NCBI RefSeq assembly: GCF_051014685.1
Contig: NC_135056.1
Coordinates: 3,348,001 to 3,412,000, forward strand
DNA length: 64,000 bases
Origin: Ptiloglossa arizonensis
Taxonomy: Eukaryota; Arthropoda; Insecta; Hymenoptera; Colletidae
Direction of reading: 5' to 3'
Notes under the pieces: generated by a model
Seen by the model: the letters and a program-made list of their open reading frames with translations, nothing else
Database searches by the model: none
Told to the model about the DNA's origin: nothing
Part shown: positions 46,709 through 58,554 of the stretch, one piece after another
Layout of the letters: each line of letters begins with the position of its first letter
Numbering within the stretch: position 1 is the first letter of the stretch
Position numbers and translations under genes: made by a program

Positions 46709-47230
46709 TTGATTATATATACTCGAAGAAAAACAATGGTAAATAATGAGCATGGAAATATGCCAATATCTGCGGAAAGAGTTTTATCTTTGATTGAACT
46801 TTTATTACAAAACGGATATTGTGTAACAGAAAACTTTCACACATTAGTAGTACTTGCAGAATTTCTTGTGAAACCGAACCCTGATATTTATAGAATACTT
46901 CGTTTACAAAGGACACCCATTCCGATAGGATTACGTGTTAAAAAATTATGAAAAGGAGAAATAGTAGATTTAAAAAAAAGGATAGTGGTAATGAAATGAT
47001 TAGACAAAACAAATATTGGTCTTTTGTCAACGATCCTTGGTACAGAAACCGTTACGACCACTAAAGTTGATAAGATAGAAATAAGATTAGAAAAACACAA
47101 ATAGTAGACTACAATAATACTATTGGAGATGTTAATCGATTAAATAAGACAAAAAAATATTCTTCCATTCATCACGTATATGCATTTGGAACTTATTCGT
47201 TTTATACAAAAAGGATGAAGGATGAAAGAA
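46709..47230 (+). pseudogene. PiggyBac (PGBD4-like) transposase relic
   Basis: The + strand encodes IELLLQNGYCVTENFHTLVV and LAEFLVK, matching the ..L..KGY.(V/L)..DN(F/W)YTS..LA..L segment, with the catalytic Asp of DNFYTS replaced (TENFHT). It continues with IPIGLRVKKL, a stop, KGEIVDLKK (compare LKKGE(I/V)......), then VDYNNTIGDVNRLNKTKKY at 47103-47160, matching VVDYN..MGGVD..DQ....Y. The last catalytic Asp region is altered (GGVD to GDVN). Several stops make this a dead remnant. It is related to the inverted-arm element at 42841-44794. Confidence 0.75.
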
Positions 47231-48953
47231 CCATTTGGAATTACAATAAACCCTGATGTAAAATATATTAGGGAAATATCACTTAATTAAGTTTAGAACC
47301 GGAACCACTAGAGTTGATGGAAAAATATTTTTCAAGTTTCCTTCTGTTATCGGAGAAAAAACTTATACTATACCTCTGATACGTCGGATATATAAAATCG
47401 TCTCTCGAAGCATAATAATATATTTATAACTTAAAACACGTGCAAAGTTTACTGAGTTCAACGTTTAAATTTGTTTGAAGTTTTTCAGTTTACAGTTTGT
47501 TAAATCTTCAACACTCCTAGTCCATGCTACTCTAATTTGAATCTCTTCGGTAAACCTTCTCCCTTGCTCTGCTAATAGAAGACAGATACGGTCAACGGCC
47601 ATATTTTACGTCATCAAATGCATTTGTCTTAAAGTCCTCTCGAGAATACCTATGTGTATAGGAATAGGCATCGCGCACGTGCACCGACTCGAAATTGGCG
47701 ACCAGATTTATAGGCAGTTTATAAGGAGGCCGCGAAGGATCAAACGAAGAGCACGATTTGCTACTAAAATTTTGGTATTGAGTTTATAAAGCAACTCCTT
47801 GACTGTGATTAAAAGCTCTCCCAGGCGCAAATTTAGTCTCACTCAAATTAAATCTAGACACTTTTGAAATAATATTTTAAATAATGTATTATTTTATTTC
47901 GTAATTATTTAATTTCTTAAATACAATTATGTTACATTATTTCGTGAAATAATTTTAGAAATAATAACTGTGTATTTGAATTAACTAAATACTTTTGGGA
48001 ATGACAGACATACTTAGAAATCTTTCGATCGATAAAAATGTAACTCTCTTGGCGAATGAACTTTTATTCGAATATATTTGTTACTCACAAACGTTGCAAA
48101 TTACGAATAATTATTATTCGAATATAATAAAACAGTTTTATTCGAATAATTCTTGATGTAGGCATACTTTTTTCCAAAGTTTAGTATTTTTTGTTAATGA
48201 TATACGTACGATCAGTATTTTGTAAGGTATTAGATAGAATAAATAATTCATGTTCCACTTTGTAGTTAATTAATTAAATAGTTCCTTACGAATAATTCTA
48301 TCCTTTCATAAATCTATCATTGTACACTAATAATCACGATATATAATTAGAAGTAATCGTATTAAAATAAATTAATAAACTGAAACAAGAAAAAAGAATT
48401 CCACTTGTGAATTTTAATTTTATACCACGATCTAACAATCGCACTCCCATTTAAAACCGTTTAAAGAGAAACGAATCGTCTAATGGTTTTTGTAACTTTA
48501 TAATTTCATCGCTGACTTTGATTATTTTACTTTGTAAACACCAGCGAGAAAACATAATTATAACGAATTGTATAAAATACGAAGTTAACCGTTGTGTTAT
48601 GAAAAAGTTGACAGGAACATGTCAAATATAAAGTATACTTTATAAACTTACTTAAAGAAGCTTTATTTTGTTTTGTTGTTTATCGAAAAATAGAATACCT
48701 GCTGAACAATTCGGATGTTTACTACAAAGTGGATTTTCATCAAATCGTGGTAACGTTTAAATCTCTTGGTATCGACATTTTAAAAAAGTCGTCGATTCGA
48801 GTAATTTGCAAAATATAAATCCACGTGTCAACTAATAAATCTATTACTATACATTGGTAACGTAGGACGGGTTGTAAGTGTCATGAAATATGAAAAGTAT
48901 TTAGCGATTTCCTAACTCGGTCACAGTGCTTTTCTGTTATGCTATCTCATTTC
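47231..48953. other. AT-rich DNA, nothing recognised
   Basis: A GC-richer patch at 47560-47770 has no motif. The 47870-48420 part is very AT-rich. Downstream sequence of the - strand terminal exon (48954-49086) would lie in the upper part of this segment; no convincing AATAAA close to its stop was picked out. Confidence 0.35.
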
Positions 48954-49086
48954 TCATTCTATATCAATTGCTTTCTCCAACTCGTCAGTAGGCCAACAGA
49001 CATTCTCGGTAACAGCTTTCCAATACATTCCCTGCATGTCTTTAAATTTCTTGAGGCAGGTGCCATCGCTGTGAAATCTGGGAATC
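48954..49086 (-). CDS. Terminal coding exon of an unrecognised - strand gene
   Basis: Read on the - strand, a long poly(T) tract ending ..TTTTTTTTAG is followed by an exon of one split-codon base plus 43 sense codons and a TGA. The product contains PRFHSDGTCLKKFKDMQGMY and, near the end, ENVCWPTDELEKAIDIE. Its amino-acid make-up (two Cys, Trp, balanced charges) is unlike the Ile/Asn/Phe-rich chance ORFs around it, which is why it is called despite being short. The acceptor is in phase 1 relative to the exon (the first base G completes a codon). Upstream exons should lie at higher coordinates on the - strand and were not found. The family is not recognised; no function is assigned. It would be nested in the apparent long myosin intron, on the opposite strand. 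Confidence 0.55.
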
Positions 49087-51365
49087 CTAAAAAAAATAAA
49101 TAAAAAGTAAAAAAATTACCATCTCTTTGTGTAGAGTGTTTTCAGTGTCGTGACTTGAAATCGTGTCCCTACTAAACGTCAAAAGAATAATTACTTTCTA
49201 TCGGCAATGTTTAATATTCAGACGGTGATGCTGAAGTCCGTTTGGATTCCACTTTAAATGTAAAACACTTCTTCGGTACTCAATGTTGAATGTTGTTTGT
49301 TTACATTAGAGTAATAACGAACTAAACACGATTTGGAGCATTTTTCGATGGTATTCGGTTTGACCTTTAAAAAAAAAACATATTCATTGTATCCCATTTA
49401 GAAAATTGTCGACATAAAGTACCTGAGAAAAACATACAAAATAGATCAAATATTACAATCTCATAAACAGTTGTTTCATCACCACCGTTACAGATGTGTG
49501 AATTGAACCCAATTGAATTACCTTGGACACATATAAAAATAAAAACGAGGAAAAGAAATATCCCTCTTTTTTTATTCCTAATGTTTAACGAACTACAATC
49601 TTTTACGGGATAATACCATTGAATGGGAAAACTTTTATAAACATATAGAGGAAATTTAATCAAATCGAATTTATTAGAAACTGCTATGGTATTGGTAATT
49701 GTCTAACATAATACCAAGTATGGAAAATACCAATTGAAAACAAGATCAAGATGGTAGCTTTTGAGAAGATTTGTAGCACGAGAAAACATAACAATTTTAT
49801 TTAATTCTCTTATATTAGAGAATGTACGAGGAATTTTTTTGTTCCGTTAATAGTTAATTGTATCTCATTTTGTTGCAATTACATATGTAATATGTAATCG
49901 TTCGTTTTTTTCGTCACACGATGAACTTCTAAACTTGATCAACTCAACCAATAATGAGAAAATGTACAGGTAGAAGAGTCGCTGCAACGTTACAACTATT
50001 CAGATAAGTGGGGAGAATAGACAATTCCCTTCACCCCTGTGTCGTATTAGTTTGCGGTCAATGAGTCAATATTTCATCTCTACATAGTACATGTGCACAG
50101 ATCTTAAGATCAAAAAGTCAAGGCAAACGTACACCAATGAGTCCACGTGTCACTTTTCTTCGAAAAGACTATGTCTTATAGTTTCCATTGTGGACTACTG
50201 ATCGACTAGAAGTTACTACCATCATAAATACATAGATTTTGGAAGCCTAGATTTTAATATAGACGATATTATTAATATTAATACGGAAAATATAGACATT
50301 GTCACAATCTACCCTTGTTATCTTAACACTGCCCCCCTCCTTTCTACACATTTGTGAATGTTATGCATTGTACATTTTTGACGCGTACTATGCAGATAGT
50401 AAAGTATAATATTTGAGTAGTCAATTTAATTGTTTTGTTCACTTTCAAAAGCACTTTCCAGCTTTTGGGGCTATACTTACGATATTCTGACTTTGCTCGA
50501 CTATGTTCGTGTTCTGGGTAATATACGTAACTGTACAAAAGTTTCGTCTTTCAGACGAAAAAAAAAGAAATTGTTGCTCGTTGCTTCTGAATTTTAGCCT
50601 TTTGTAACATTTGCACACAGATAGCTCTGATGCATTCATTATGCGCGGAAAGTACAGAGTTGCCACCGAAAGACTTAAAATGATACAAAACAAAAATAAT
50701 TTTTGCAAACACATGTTTCTTTAATTCTTTATTATTTGATTTGGAAGTATAATTATGGATTTTTTCTAGTATTATGTGTGAAAAACAATATCCCTCAAAC
50801 AACCACCAAATAAAAAAGATTGAAAATGTACAAGTTATGACTTTTTCAAATCCTCCCTCTTTCAGTGGCCACCCTGTAGAAACGTGGCGTTACAATTGAA
50901 CAATCTCCTAAAGCGATTCGTGGCACGACAACCTCGGAAAATGTTTGCACGTGACTGCCTAAGCTTTTAAACAAATGCAAATTTGATCCGAATCGACTCT
51001 AATTTTCTTCAGAGTATCTCTCGAGCAAACACACGTCAACATCGATCGACGCAAAACGTTGGAAAAGCATTCAGACCAATTGGCACGTGTCATAGACACA
51101 CCGACATAAGCTAAGATTCGAGCACACGTGTACTTCGATTACCTTGGCTCTTCGATCTGTATAGAACAACTGATTTCGCTTCGGTGGAACTCGTAAACTT
51201 CCCTAATGATTTTTCAGTTACGTGCATAGCATTTGTATATAGTTTTTTTGCGATATTGTTCAATATAAGAACGTAGTATCTAATATTAAGTAAATTATGC
51301 AAGAACTGAAATTGTAAAGAAACTAAAGTAATAAAATCTTTATTTTGTAGTAATGTTTTTTGCTA
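49087..51365. other. AT-rich DNA, nothing firmly recognised
   Basis: Upstream exons of the 48954-49086 gene might be here. The - strand ORFs at 49367-49663 and 50344-50802 are candidates only by position; none has a clear donor in the required phase or a recognised family. Confidence 0.3.
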
Positions 51366-51495
51366 TTGGATTGTTCGGAAAGTGACTTCGTTTTCCAAAA
51401 TGGAAAATATATAAGTTAATGAAATGTTATACACTTTTAAAAAATTGTGTTTCATTTTCACCAAAAAAAACGAGAAGACTTTTCGAACAACCGAA
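51366..51495. mobile_element. 130 bp mariner-type MITE with TA target duplication
   Basis: The left end TTGGATTGTTCGGAAAGT and right end ACTTTTCGAACAACCGAA are inverted repeats of 18 bp with three mismatches. TA flanks both sides (51364-51365 and 51496-51497). The interior keeps only a short piece of AT-rich mariner-like sequence with no transposase. The terminus differs from the 9645/26321 family, so at least two mariner lineages left MITEs here. Confidence 0.85.
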
Positions 51496-54400
51496 TAGTA
51501 AAGGTACATATATAATCTTTCTTACGAAAGTGCAGTGTAGTATAACGATGTTATTTTTTCAAAATGAATATTACAGATGTAATTACTGTATAACAATTAA
51601 CTAGAATTTATCGTCTTTACAGAGTTCATAGTTGATAAATCAACTTAAGTAGTTACTACTGACAAGGAAACTGATTTTTCATTGAAGATGAAAACTACTC
51701 TTACTTAACACTTTTAAGCATCTGTTAATGAAAATTTATAATTTTAACTTGAAAATTATGGTCGGCAACGATTGTAACATCGGCAATTGGTGTCAGTTAT
51801 TATGTTTCAAATGATCTTGCCCGATGCAATTCTCGAGATCGTCAAATGTTTCCCTATTCCATTCTTTCCTGACGCGTATTGTTAGTCACCATCGCCAGTC
51901 AATTATAATCAGTCGTGATGATTGAACAATTACTAGATAATAGGTAGATTCCTATATATAATTTCAATTGAAGTGATTTCTATATCTAATTTTCTTCATC
52001 TTACAATTTTAGTAAGTAAGTACATAGAGTCAGAAAATTATTCGCTCAGTCGATAATGCGACAAAGATAAATGATATAATCAAACCATAAAAGATTTATT
52101 ATTTAGGTGTGTGTGTGTGTGTGTGTGTGTCCAGAACTGTGATTACACGTAATTGGCAGTCCACTGTCAAGATATCTTCAGTAGTCGTGGCAGGGAACTT
52201 ATTAGTCCGTTGTGATACTTGTGTAGGTATGAGATAAATATCGGTATGACTGGATGTGAATGAAAAGTGTTTGGGACGGAGTGAACAGTACCGAACGGAT
52301 GTTTATAGTGTTTAATGTAAAATCGATTTCGAGAGTACCTATCTGGAATGTTTAGGCTACAGAAAGAAATTTTAGGCTATCGAAGAAAAGGCTTTGTCAA
52401 GTGTGAATGGGTCGTGGTCAGAAATCAAAACGTATAGAGTGTAGAGTGAAAAGTTTCATTTTTAAATATATTTTACATCTTTGTTATAAAAGGAGTGTAT
52501 TATCGTAGCCTGTCCGAATACCTAACATTCTTCCTCCACAATTGCGACTGTGTAAAATGGTCGATGCCACTTAAGCCATTCTTGCGACTATCAAAGATGG
52601 TTGATGCGTCGGCGACTATGCGCAGTTGCGTGTTGGCTAGAGTTTCTTCCAAACAATACTTGCGTTGCTGTATAACGCACGACAAGATGCTCCGTCACAA
52701 TATCATTCATCTATTCTTATCAACTGATGCTAACGGGCATTCACGGGACGAATCTAGAAAATGTATTTGCAAAAAATAAGACCTCTTGCAGATGGACTCC
52801 CACGAGCGATTGCAACTCGGTTGCGTGCACGCAGTAGGGAAGAGGTTACGTTGAAATCCGAATCTCCTTTCACACGATAACACGAGAGACTCTGATCACC
52901 GCAAGCAGTGACGGCAATAAGTGTACTGGAGAGTAGATCCATCAAGTTGCATGCTCACACACAATTATAATAATATGATGGTACTCAACCAAGCTGGTTC
53001 GACTCGAGTTTGTTATCACGAAGTGAACCTGTTCCGACAATGCAAATGTTCGTATTCATTGCGATAGTTCAATGAATTTGTATGGAACCTCAAAAGGCAC
53101 AATTTAAAAAAAAAATTATCCGTCAATCAGAATATGTATCTGTTCAAATTAAACAATTTTTTTCCTAAAATACTTTTCTATATTACAGAATGAAATCATC
53201 TTTTTCTTTATTTTTAAATTGACAATGACACGTATCTCTCAGCCTGTACTTGCCCCAATCTCTATAGAAATTAACAAATTATTGATCTGTATATTTATTT
53301 ATAATGATTAATTTAACGCAGTAAATAAATCATAATAATTTTGCGTAAATATACACATGTATCAACAAAATTTGAATCTTCTCCTAATATATGGACGTTG
53401 GAATGTTTTAAAATTTAAGTATTTACTTTCATGTATAATGACACCGGTGAAATCTACGTCGATATTTCATTGTTAATTTGAAATTTTGTATTTTAAAAAT
53501 ATATTAATCTACGAAAAAACATTAGCAAAGTAAACGATGAGCATGTGTATAACTATTTCATTCGCATAATTTTCAATCTTTCTTTACGATTTATTTCAAA
53601 ACAAATTACTTCGTTTCTATCATATAATTGTATGTAGTGTTTGTATGAATCTGTCTAAACGTACAACTGTGGTTAATCTATAATAATTGCCAGAAGGCAC
53701 CATGTGCTATGATCAACGTCTCTCGTGTGAATGGAGTTTCTGATTTCAACGTAAATTTCTTTCTTCACATAACCGAATTGCGTTGCTGGTGTTAGACCGT
53801 GTGAAAGGAAATTGTATTGTTACAGAGGCGATGACAGCTGTATCGTGCATACGACTCACGGATTCTTAACTAAAAGAGGTCCGAGTCCACCTAAACATTG
53901 CTACCTAAATATCTCCTTTACTTGTAATCATATAAAAAATATTTCTTAGGCAAGTCAAACAGTGGCTCCATTTTTGAAACGACCTTCAATTCGTACAATT
54001 AGAATCAAGCATAAAATTTATTTTCATCGGGATCAGAGACGTCAAAAATAAACAGCGATAACTTGCGATAACAGTAGTTTTATTTGAATTTAACGTAGTT
54101 AGAGACGAATACAATGGTAAATTAGTGCTACTAAATACTAAACATTTTTGCAAGTATCCATTACACATTTTACATAACTTGATGCCTCGAGGGGAATAAA
54201 TTGTTTGAAAAACAATCGTCCCTTCCCTAAGTCAAGGATTCATCTATCAAAATTTCTTATTTAGTTGTTGAATAATTGAAAATATTTTCAATAATTTTGG
54301 CGGATCTTAGTATTCGATAATCAATTCTTGATTGTTTGTAACGTGTAAAAATTTACACACACACCAATCGATAATAGTTATTGTTTTCGGCAATACGAGA

Positions 54401-54720
54401 GTATGTAAAATTTCTTTGGTAGAAAAATACGATTTCATAGTGGACTTATTTACAGTCACCATCATTAAAGTAAAGCTAACGGGTGTCTATTGCCTCACAA
54501 AGGAAAGCCTCTAACTGTACCATACCGACTTCCATGATCTCTTATAGGAGGGTAGAGTACATATTTTTAAATATGTTTGCTAAGTATTAGCGATGCCTAC
54601 TTAATAGTTTTAAAGATATAATTAATCAAAGATATATTAATAAGGTACTTTCATGTTTATAGACTTTTGATCGTAAAACCACGACAAAGTAACATATGCG
54701 TGGCTTATGGCTCGGAAGTT
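51496..54720. other. AT-rich DNA with GC-richer patch, nothing recognised
   Basis: The 52490-53000 part is GC-richer, with ORFs on both strands (52495-52779 +, 52754-52945 -) but no recognised motif or splice context. A TG microsatellite is listed separately. Confidence 0.35.
52107..52130 (+). repeat. (GT)12 microsatellite
   Basis: Twelve uninterrupted GT units. Confidence 0.95.
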
Positions 54721-54724
54721 CCGT

Positions 54725-54870
54725 GACCGAGAGGTTGCTTTTTTTTATGGAAATCGGTGTTCTGTCTTTTTTCTCATATATTTCTATAGATACTAATCAC
54801 CAAACTATGATGTACTTCTTAATCAATTTCAATTAACAGAAATTTCATTACAAATTGTTGTATAGTAAAA
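54725..54870 (+). repeat. Dispersed repeat, inverted partner of 58800-58960
   Basis: The + strand here matches the - strand at 58800-58960. Shared words in order are CGGTGTTCTGTC / CAGTGTTCTGTC, a TTTTTTC(A)T-ATAT stretch, TCACCAAA(C/T)TATGATGTACT and TCTTAATCAATTTCAATTAA. The partner lies inside the segment that copy 2 of the 27/58 kb family has and copy 1 lacks. Confidence 0.75.
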
Positions 54871-55188
54871 AGTTTAATATTAACAGCACAAACACACACT
54901 TAGAACTCTAAATTTATATACTATAAATTAAAAACATAATTCATAGTATACGAATTTTTTTACGCAAAGGAAAATTTCGAGTTGCCTTACACTTGAAGAT
55001 CTGTCTTCAACTTTATTGAGTGTTGAAGCAGAGGAGAAGAACGTTAAGTGTTTATATTTCAAAAGACTGACTTAAAATTTCGCGAGACAGCATAGAGGCA
55101 AAGAGGGATTGGAGGACCGCCCATCCCCTCACGAGCCGCACATTCTAAGATCTAGCCACGGTCTCTGCCATTTTTTATCTTTGCGTGC

Positions 55189-55201
55189 GGGGGGGGGGGG
55201 G
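55189..55201 (+). repeat. Poly(G) run of 13
   Basis: G homopolymer at the upstream edge of the GC-rich R1 relic. The 22-base run inside the first R1 relic is comparable. Confidence 0.8.
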
Positions 55202-56160
55202 TCTTAGGAAAATTCCCCTAACTTCTTGGGGAGGAGTTGGGGGGAGTGTAAGATTCCCCGCATGTGGAAGAACCGAATGCGGGACCTACCCACTAAAACC
55301 TACCACGGTGGGCATCCTTGCATGTTGTCGGGGAGGGGCCACCGAGAACCGAATCGCATCGAGTCTTCCAGTGGCGATGGCCACGCTCACTTCCATTTTC
55401 GTTAAGGAGGAGGGGCGAAAAGTTGGCCCCTCTACTTTCCTCAATGCTTGGACGCTCGACAACGGGGCGGGGCCATCCTGCCCTACCACCAGATTCCGTA
55501 GAGGCTGCGCGAAGGGCGGTCGTGAGCCCCAATCTCACGACCGCCCACGGTCTCCGTAGCCACGCCCAACGACACAGACATCCCCCGTGTGTGCAAGGCA
55601 TCCCCGTATCGTCGGCCTGGCGTTTATCTTGTGTTCGCTCTCGAGAGAAGCGCTGGCCCCTCTCCTCGAGATCGTCTCTCTCTCTCGCTCATGACAGAGC
55701 TCTACTCTCCCAGAGTGAGGTATTGACAGAGGCACGAGGCGCGAGGTCAACGTGCCTCTGCTCGCCACTATTAGGGGGGGCCTATTAAAGCCTTCGCGAG
55801 TCCGCTCTCGCCTCCATCCCGCGGCCTCCTTCTGCAAAATTACGGTTTCGCAGAAGGAGGCCACGGCCTTCCACTTTCTCTCGCTGTCGAGCATGGCTCT
55901 TACCACGCCCGGCAGCGAGAGATCCGCCCCAATCGTGCTGACCAGGACACGACACTCACCCGCCCAAGCGGGGCACACCTCCAGGGTGTGTTGCACCGTG
56001 GACAGGTCCACTGGACAGTTCCAGCACTGCACTGTCACCTCCTGGCCCGAAACAACCATGCCTGAACAGCACCTGCACCACACAGTAGGTGAACGAGCTA
56101 TATCCTCTACCCAGCCATTCCAATACAAGTGGCCGATAGTCTCTGCCATAGCAGTAGGAA
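55202..56160 (-). pseudogene. R1-clade retrotransposon relic, C-terminus and 3' region
   Basis: The - strand ORF from 56149 encodes the R1 ORF2 C-terminus: a Cys-rich CRCCSG ... CWNCPVDLSTVQHTLEVC (the CCHC-like segment), then CPAWAGECRVL, then IGADLSLPGVVRAMLDSERK and AVASFCETVILQKEAA, with a Glu/Arg-rich end as in other R1 copies. Reading stays open to 55535. This is the best preserved of the three relics. Sequence from 55202 to 55534 is very GC-rich and probably R1 3' untranslated or degraded coding sequence. No 28S rDNA target is seen. The overlapping + strand ORFs are shadows. Confidence 0.85.
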
Positions 56161-56930
56161 TAGATTTTAATTGCGTCCCTATTTCAACATATATATGCAG
56201 CCTTCGAGACTATAAACTACTGAGGTTTCGTTTATGCTTATATTTAATACACAAAACGTCTGTTTTATCTCATAAGAGTTGTTTAATATAAAAAAAAGTA
56301 TCATGTAATATTAACGGTTTTTTTAAAGGTGGACTAATAAAGATAATTTTAAAATAATTAATTTTCCTTAATGGAATCGAATATTTTGTATGACACAATC
56401 CGATTTAACTGTAGTAATTTTCCGTAAAAAAGTATTAAGCCATGTTTCTCAAGGGAACAATCTTTGAAAAGTATTAAAATTTAATATTGCTGCGAAAAAT
56501 AAAAATCAGAAAATTAAGTTTTTTCTTAAAGAAAAATATACATCTTTTTAAAAAAGCAGTGAATGCATTTTGTCTGTACATCAACACATAAAAGCTGTTA
56601 TAATATTTACCACGAAAAATTCTTTCATATCTAAACTTATGGCTGACCAGAAACTGATTAACTTTTGTCTGAAACATTTTTTCATCATACTACTGAAAGT
56701 GCTTGAGAAGTAACTTCTTTTGAAATGAATGAAAATTTATTTTTATTTATTTCTAAATTATATTTTTATTAAATTATTTTTGTTTCTGAAAAGAATTTTA
56801 TTCATTTCTACTAGTAATTATATAACCAATACTTTCCTAGTATATTGTAAAAAAACTAATAAAAATTATTGTCCTGCATTGGATATAACTAATGTATAAT
56901 AGCAAAATGTTAAAATTACATCAATGAGGC
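56161..56930. other. AT-rich DNA, nothing recognised
   Basis: No supported gene; the - strand ORF at 56474-56677 is Lys/Phe-rich and unrecognised. Confidence 0.4.
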
Positions 56931-56934
56931 TCTG

Positions 56935-57234
56935 CCTGCCGCGTGTTTCTCGTTATCTCTCTCTATTTCGCTACCTTCTTCATCAGTCAGTCAACATGTG
57001 TCTGTAACGGCCGTGACAAATAGACTGAAATTGAATGTGTGCGTGAGAATAGGTGTGTACCCCTTCCACTTTTCTTGCATTCCTACCACGAGTTTTCAAG
57101 TCAGCGGTAAGGAATACGTTAAGAAGCGTAGATCTTCTTCGACTCTACTAAATCGTACAAGACGAAATTTATCTATTCTTAACTATACTTTCGAGATATT
57201 AAAAAAGAAGATACCTAAAGGAAGCTTAACTTAA
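56935..57234 (+). other. Possible promoter-proximal exon or unrecognised 78-residue ORF
   Basis: A TC-rich stretch (56945-56980) leads into TCATCAGTCAGTCAACATG. The TCAGT words resemble the arthropod initiator motif (TCAGT). An ORF from 56998 encodes 78 residues rich in Arg, Lys, Ser and Thr. A donor-like GCG|gtaagg lies at about 57107 in the same block. These are sequence resemblances only; no TATA box, protein family or partner exon is established. Confidence 0.2.
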
Positions 57235-57389
57235 AAACTTTAAATATTAAATGTAACTTTACAGAGTTTTATATATAACATTCTTTAATAGTATTCTGAA
57301 ATAATTTATTAAATTATAAATAATTAATACTTTGACAATAGCTAGATAACAGTAAAGAAGGTGATTATGTTACAACATACTACAACGCT

Positions 57390-57617
57390 TCACGACTCTT
57401 CACTCAACATTCCTCGCCTCAACACTGCTCGATTCAGCATTGCTCGGTTTAACATTGCTTTTCTTTCCGAAAAAAAGGCCCATTTTTGTAATGGAAATTG
57501 TATTTCAATACTGGTTTGATTTTGAAAAGCATTTAGTGAATCGTGTACTTCAGACAGTGTAGAAGTAAATGACCAATTGTCATTATTACTTTCTGTTTCA
57601 GATGTTATGGGTAGCAA
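57390..57617 (-). CDS. Unrecognised 75-residue ORF with four pentapeptide repeats
   Basis: The - strand ORF has a hydrophilic start (SETESNNDNWSFTSTLSEVH) and ends with repeats MLNRA, MLNRA, VLRRG and MLSEE produced by a 15 bp tandem repeat. It sits just upstream (on the + strand) of copy 2 of the 27/58 kb family but outside the duplicated block. It could be a gene fragment, part of a transposon, or chance. Confidence 0.25.
   Translation of the reverse strand: MLPITSETESNNDNWSFTSTLSEVHDSLNAFQNQTSIEIQFPLQKWAFFSERKAMLNRAMLNRAVLRRGMLSEES
57405..57464 (+). repeat. Tandem repeat, four units of 15 bp
   Basis: Units CAACATTCCTCGCCT, CAACACTGCTCGATT, CAGCATTGCTCGGTT and TAACATTGCTTTTCT follow each other directly. 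The period is a multiple of three, so the - strand ORF stays open through it. Confidence 0.85.
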
Positions 57618-58269
57618 TAAATCTGAAATACCTTTCTTTTTACTTTTAACGATTTAAAGAATTTATAAATAACAATTTATAATGAAAGCGTACGTACAAT
57701 TGTGACGACGTAGAAAAAACACAAAATAAATTTGGTAAAACTTCATTAGCCGCACTTTGAATAATTAAGATTAAATTTTATTAAGGTTGGACGCATTTTG
57801 TTGGAAAAATTGAAGATACGAGGAAATACAGCGGTTGTACGACGTTCTTAGAAGTACAGTGCGTCTGCCTATGCAACTAAAGATAATCGAAGCTTGCAGT
57901 GATTCCGCAATAGAGATAAAATGTGAGTGAGGTCTTCGCCGGAAGGAAATGGCCTTGACAAGCCAATTCGTTTGACGATTATTTTAGTTTCCCTACTTGA
58001 CTTTACAAACCTGCAATAATGTCAGTGTCCACTACGACACTGTTGCAGAGAACATTTTTAAAACTTTGTCCGTGCTTGTTGAACTAGTTTCACTAGATTT
58101 GGTACTTCAGTGATTGTCAAAACACTATAAATATTGTCGGACAACTAGTTCAGAAACAGTGTTCTTTAATATTGTATCACTACATTGACCTGCGGTTAAA
58201 TTCCTTAAACTTTGTCGAAAGTTTGAAGATTTTTCTTTTAAAGAGAAAAATTTTTCTCTTTAAAAAATG

Positions 58270-58554
58270 TCAGAATTTTAACTGGGTAATCTCGTCAAAA
58301 TAGTCAATTATCTCCTTTTTAAAATTCCATATTTGCCATTGGAAAGAGGTATCACCAAAATATCCAAAATGACCGATAACACTGTTCAATTCATATTCAT
58401 TATATGTTTCTGTTGTTTCTAACTTGTCGTTCATTATTGTAGCTATTTGTAATGCAGCTGTAATCTGCATAAACCACATGAATAGATTTTCTTTTCGAAA
58501 CATAAATAGCTTCTCCAAGTTGACCGTGTTTATACAATAATAACCGCAAAACAT
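58270..58554 (-). CDS. Unrecognised 94-residue ORF, conserved with the 27 kb copy
   Basis: The ORF starts MFCGYYCINTVNLEKLF and ends at a TAA shared with copy 1 at 27887. Its C-terminal 66 residues differ from the copy 1 ORF at only about six positions. Composition is balanced, with Trp, Tyr and acidic residues. It could be one exon of a larger gene whose earlier part is at 59005-59256. No signal peptide or catalytic motif is recognised. The same-strand ORF at 58400-58609 in another frame is a shadow. Confidence 0.35.
   Translation of the reverse strand: MFCGYYCINTVNLEKLFMFRKENLFMWFMQITAALQIATIMNDKLETTETYNEYELNSVIGHFGYFGDTSFQWQIWNFKKEIIDYFDEITQLKF

Noticed and set aside
55185..55788. Two long + strand ORFs
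   Set aside because: They are antisense to the R1 relic and arise because GC-rich DNA has few stop codons.
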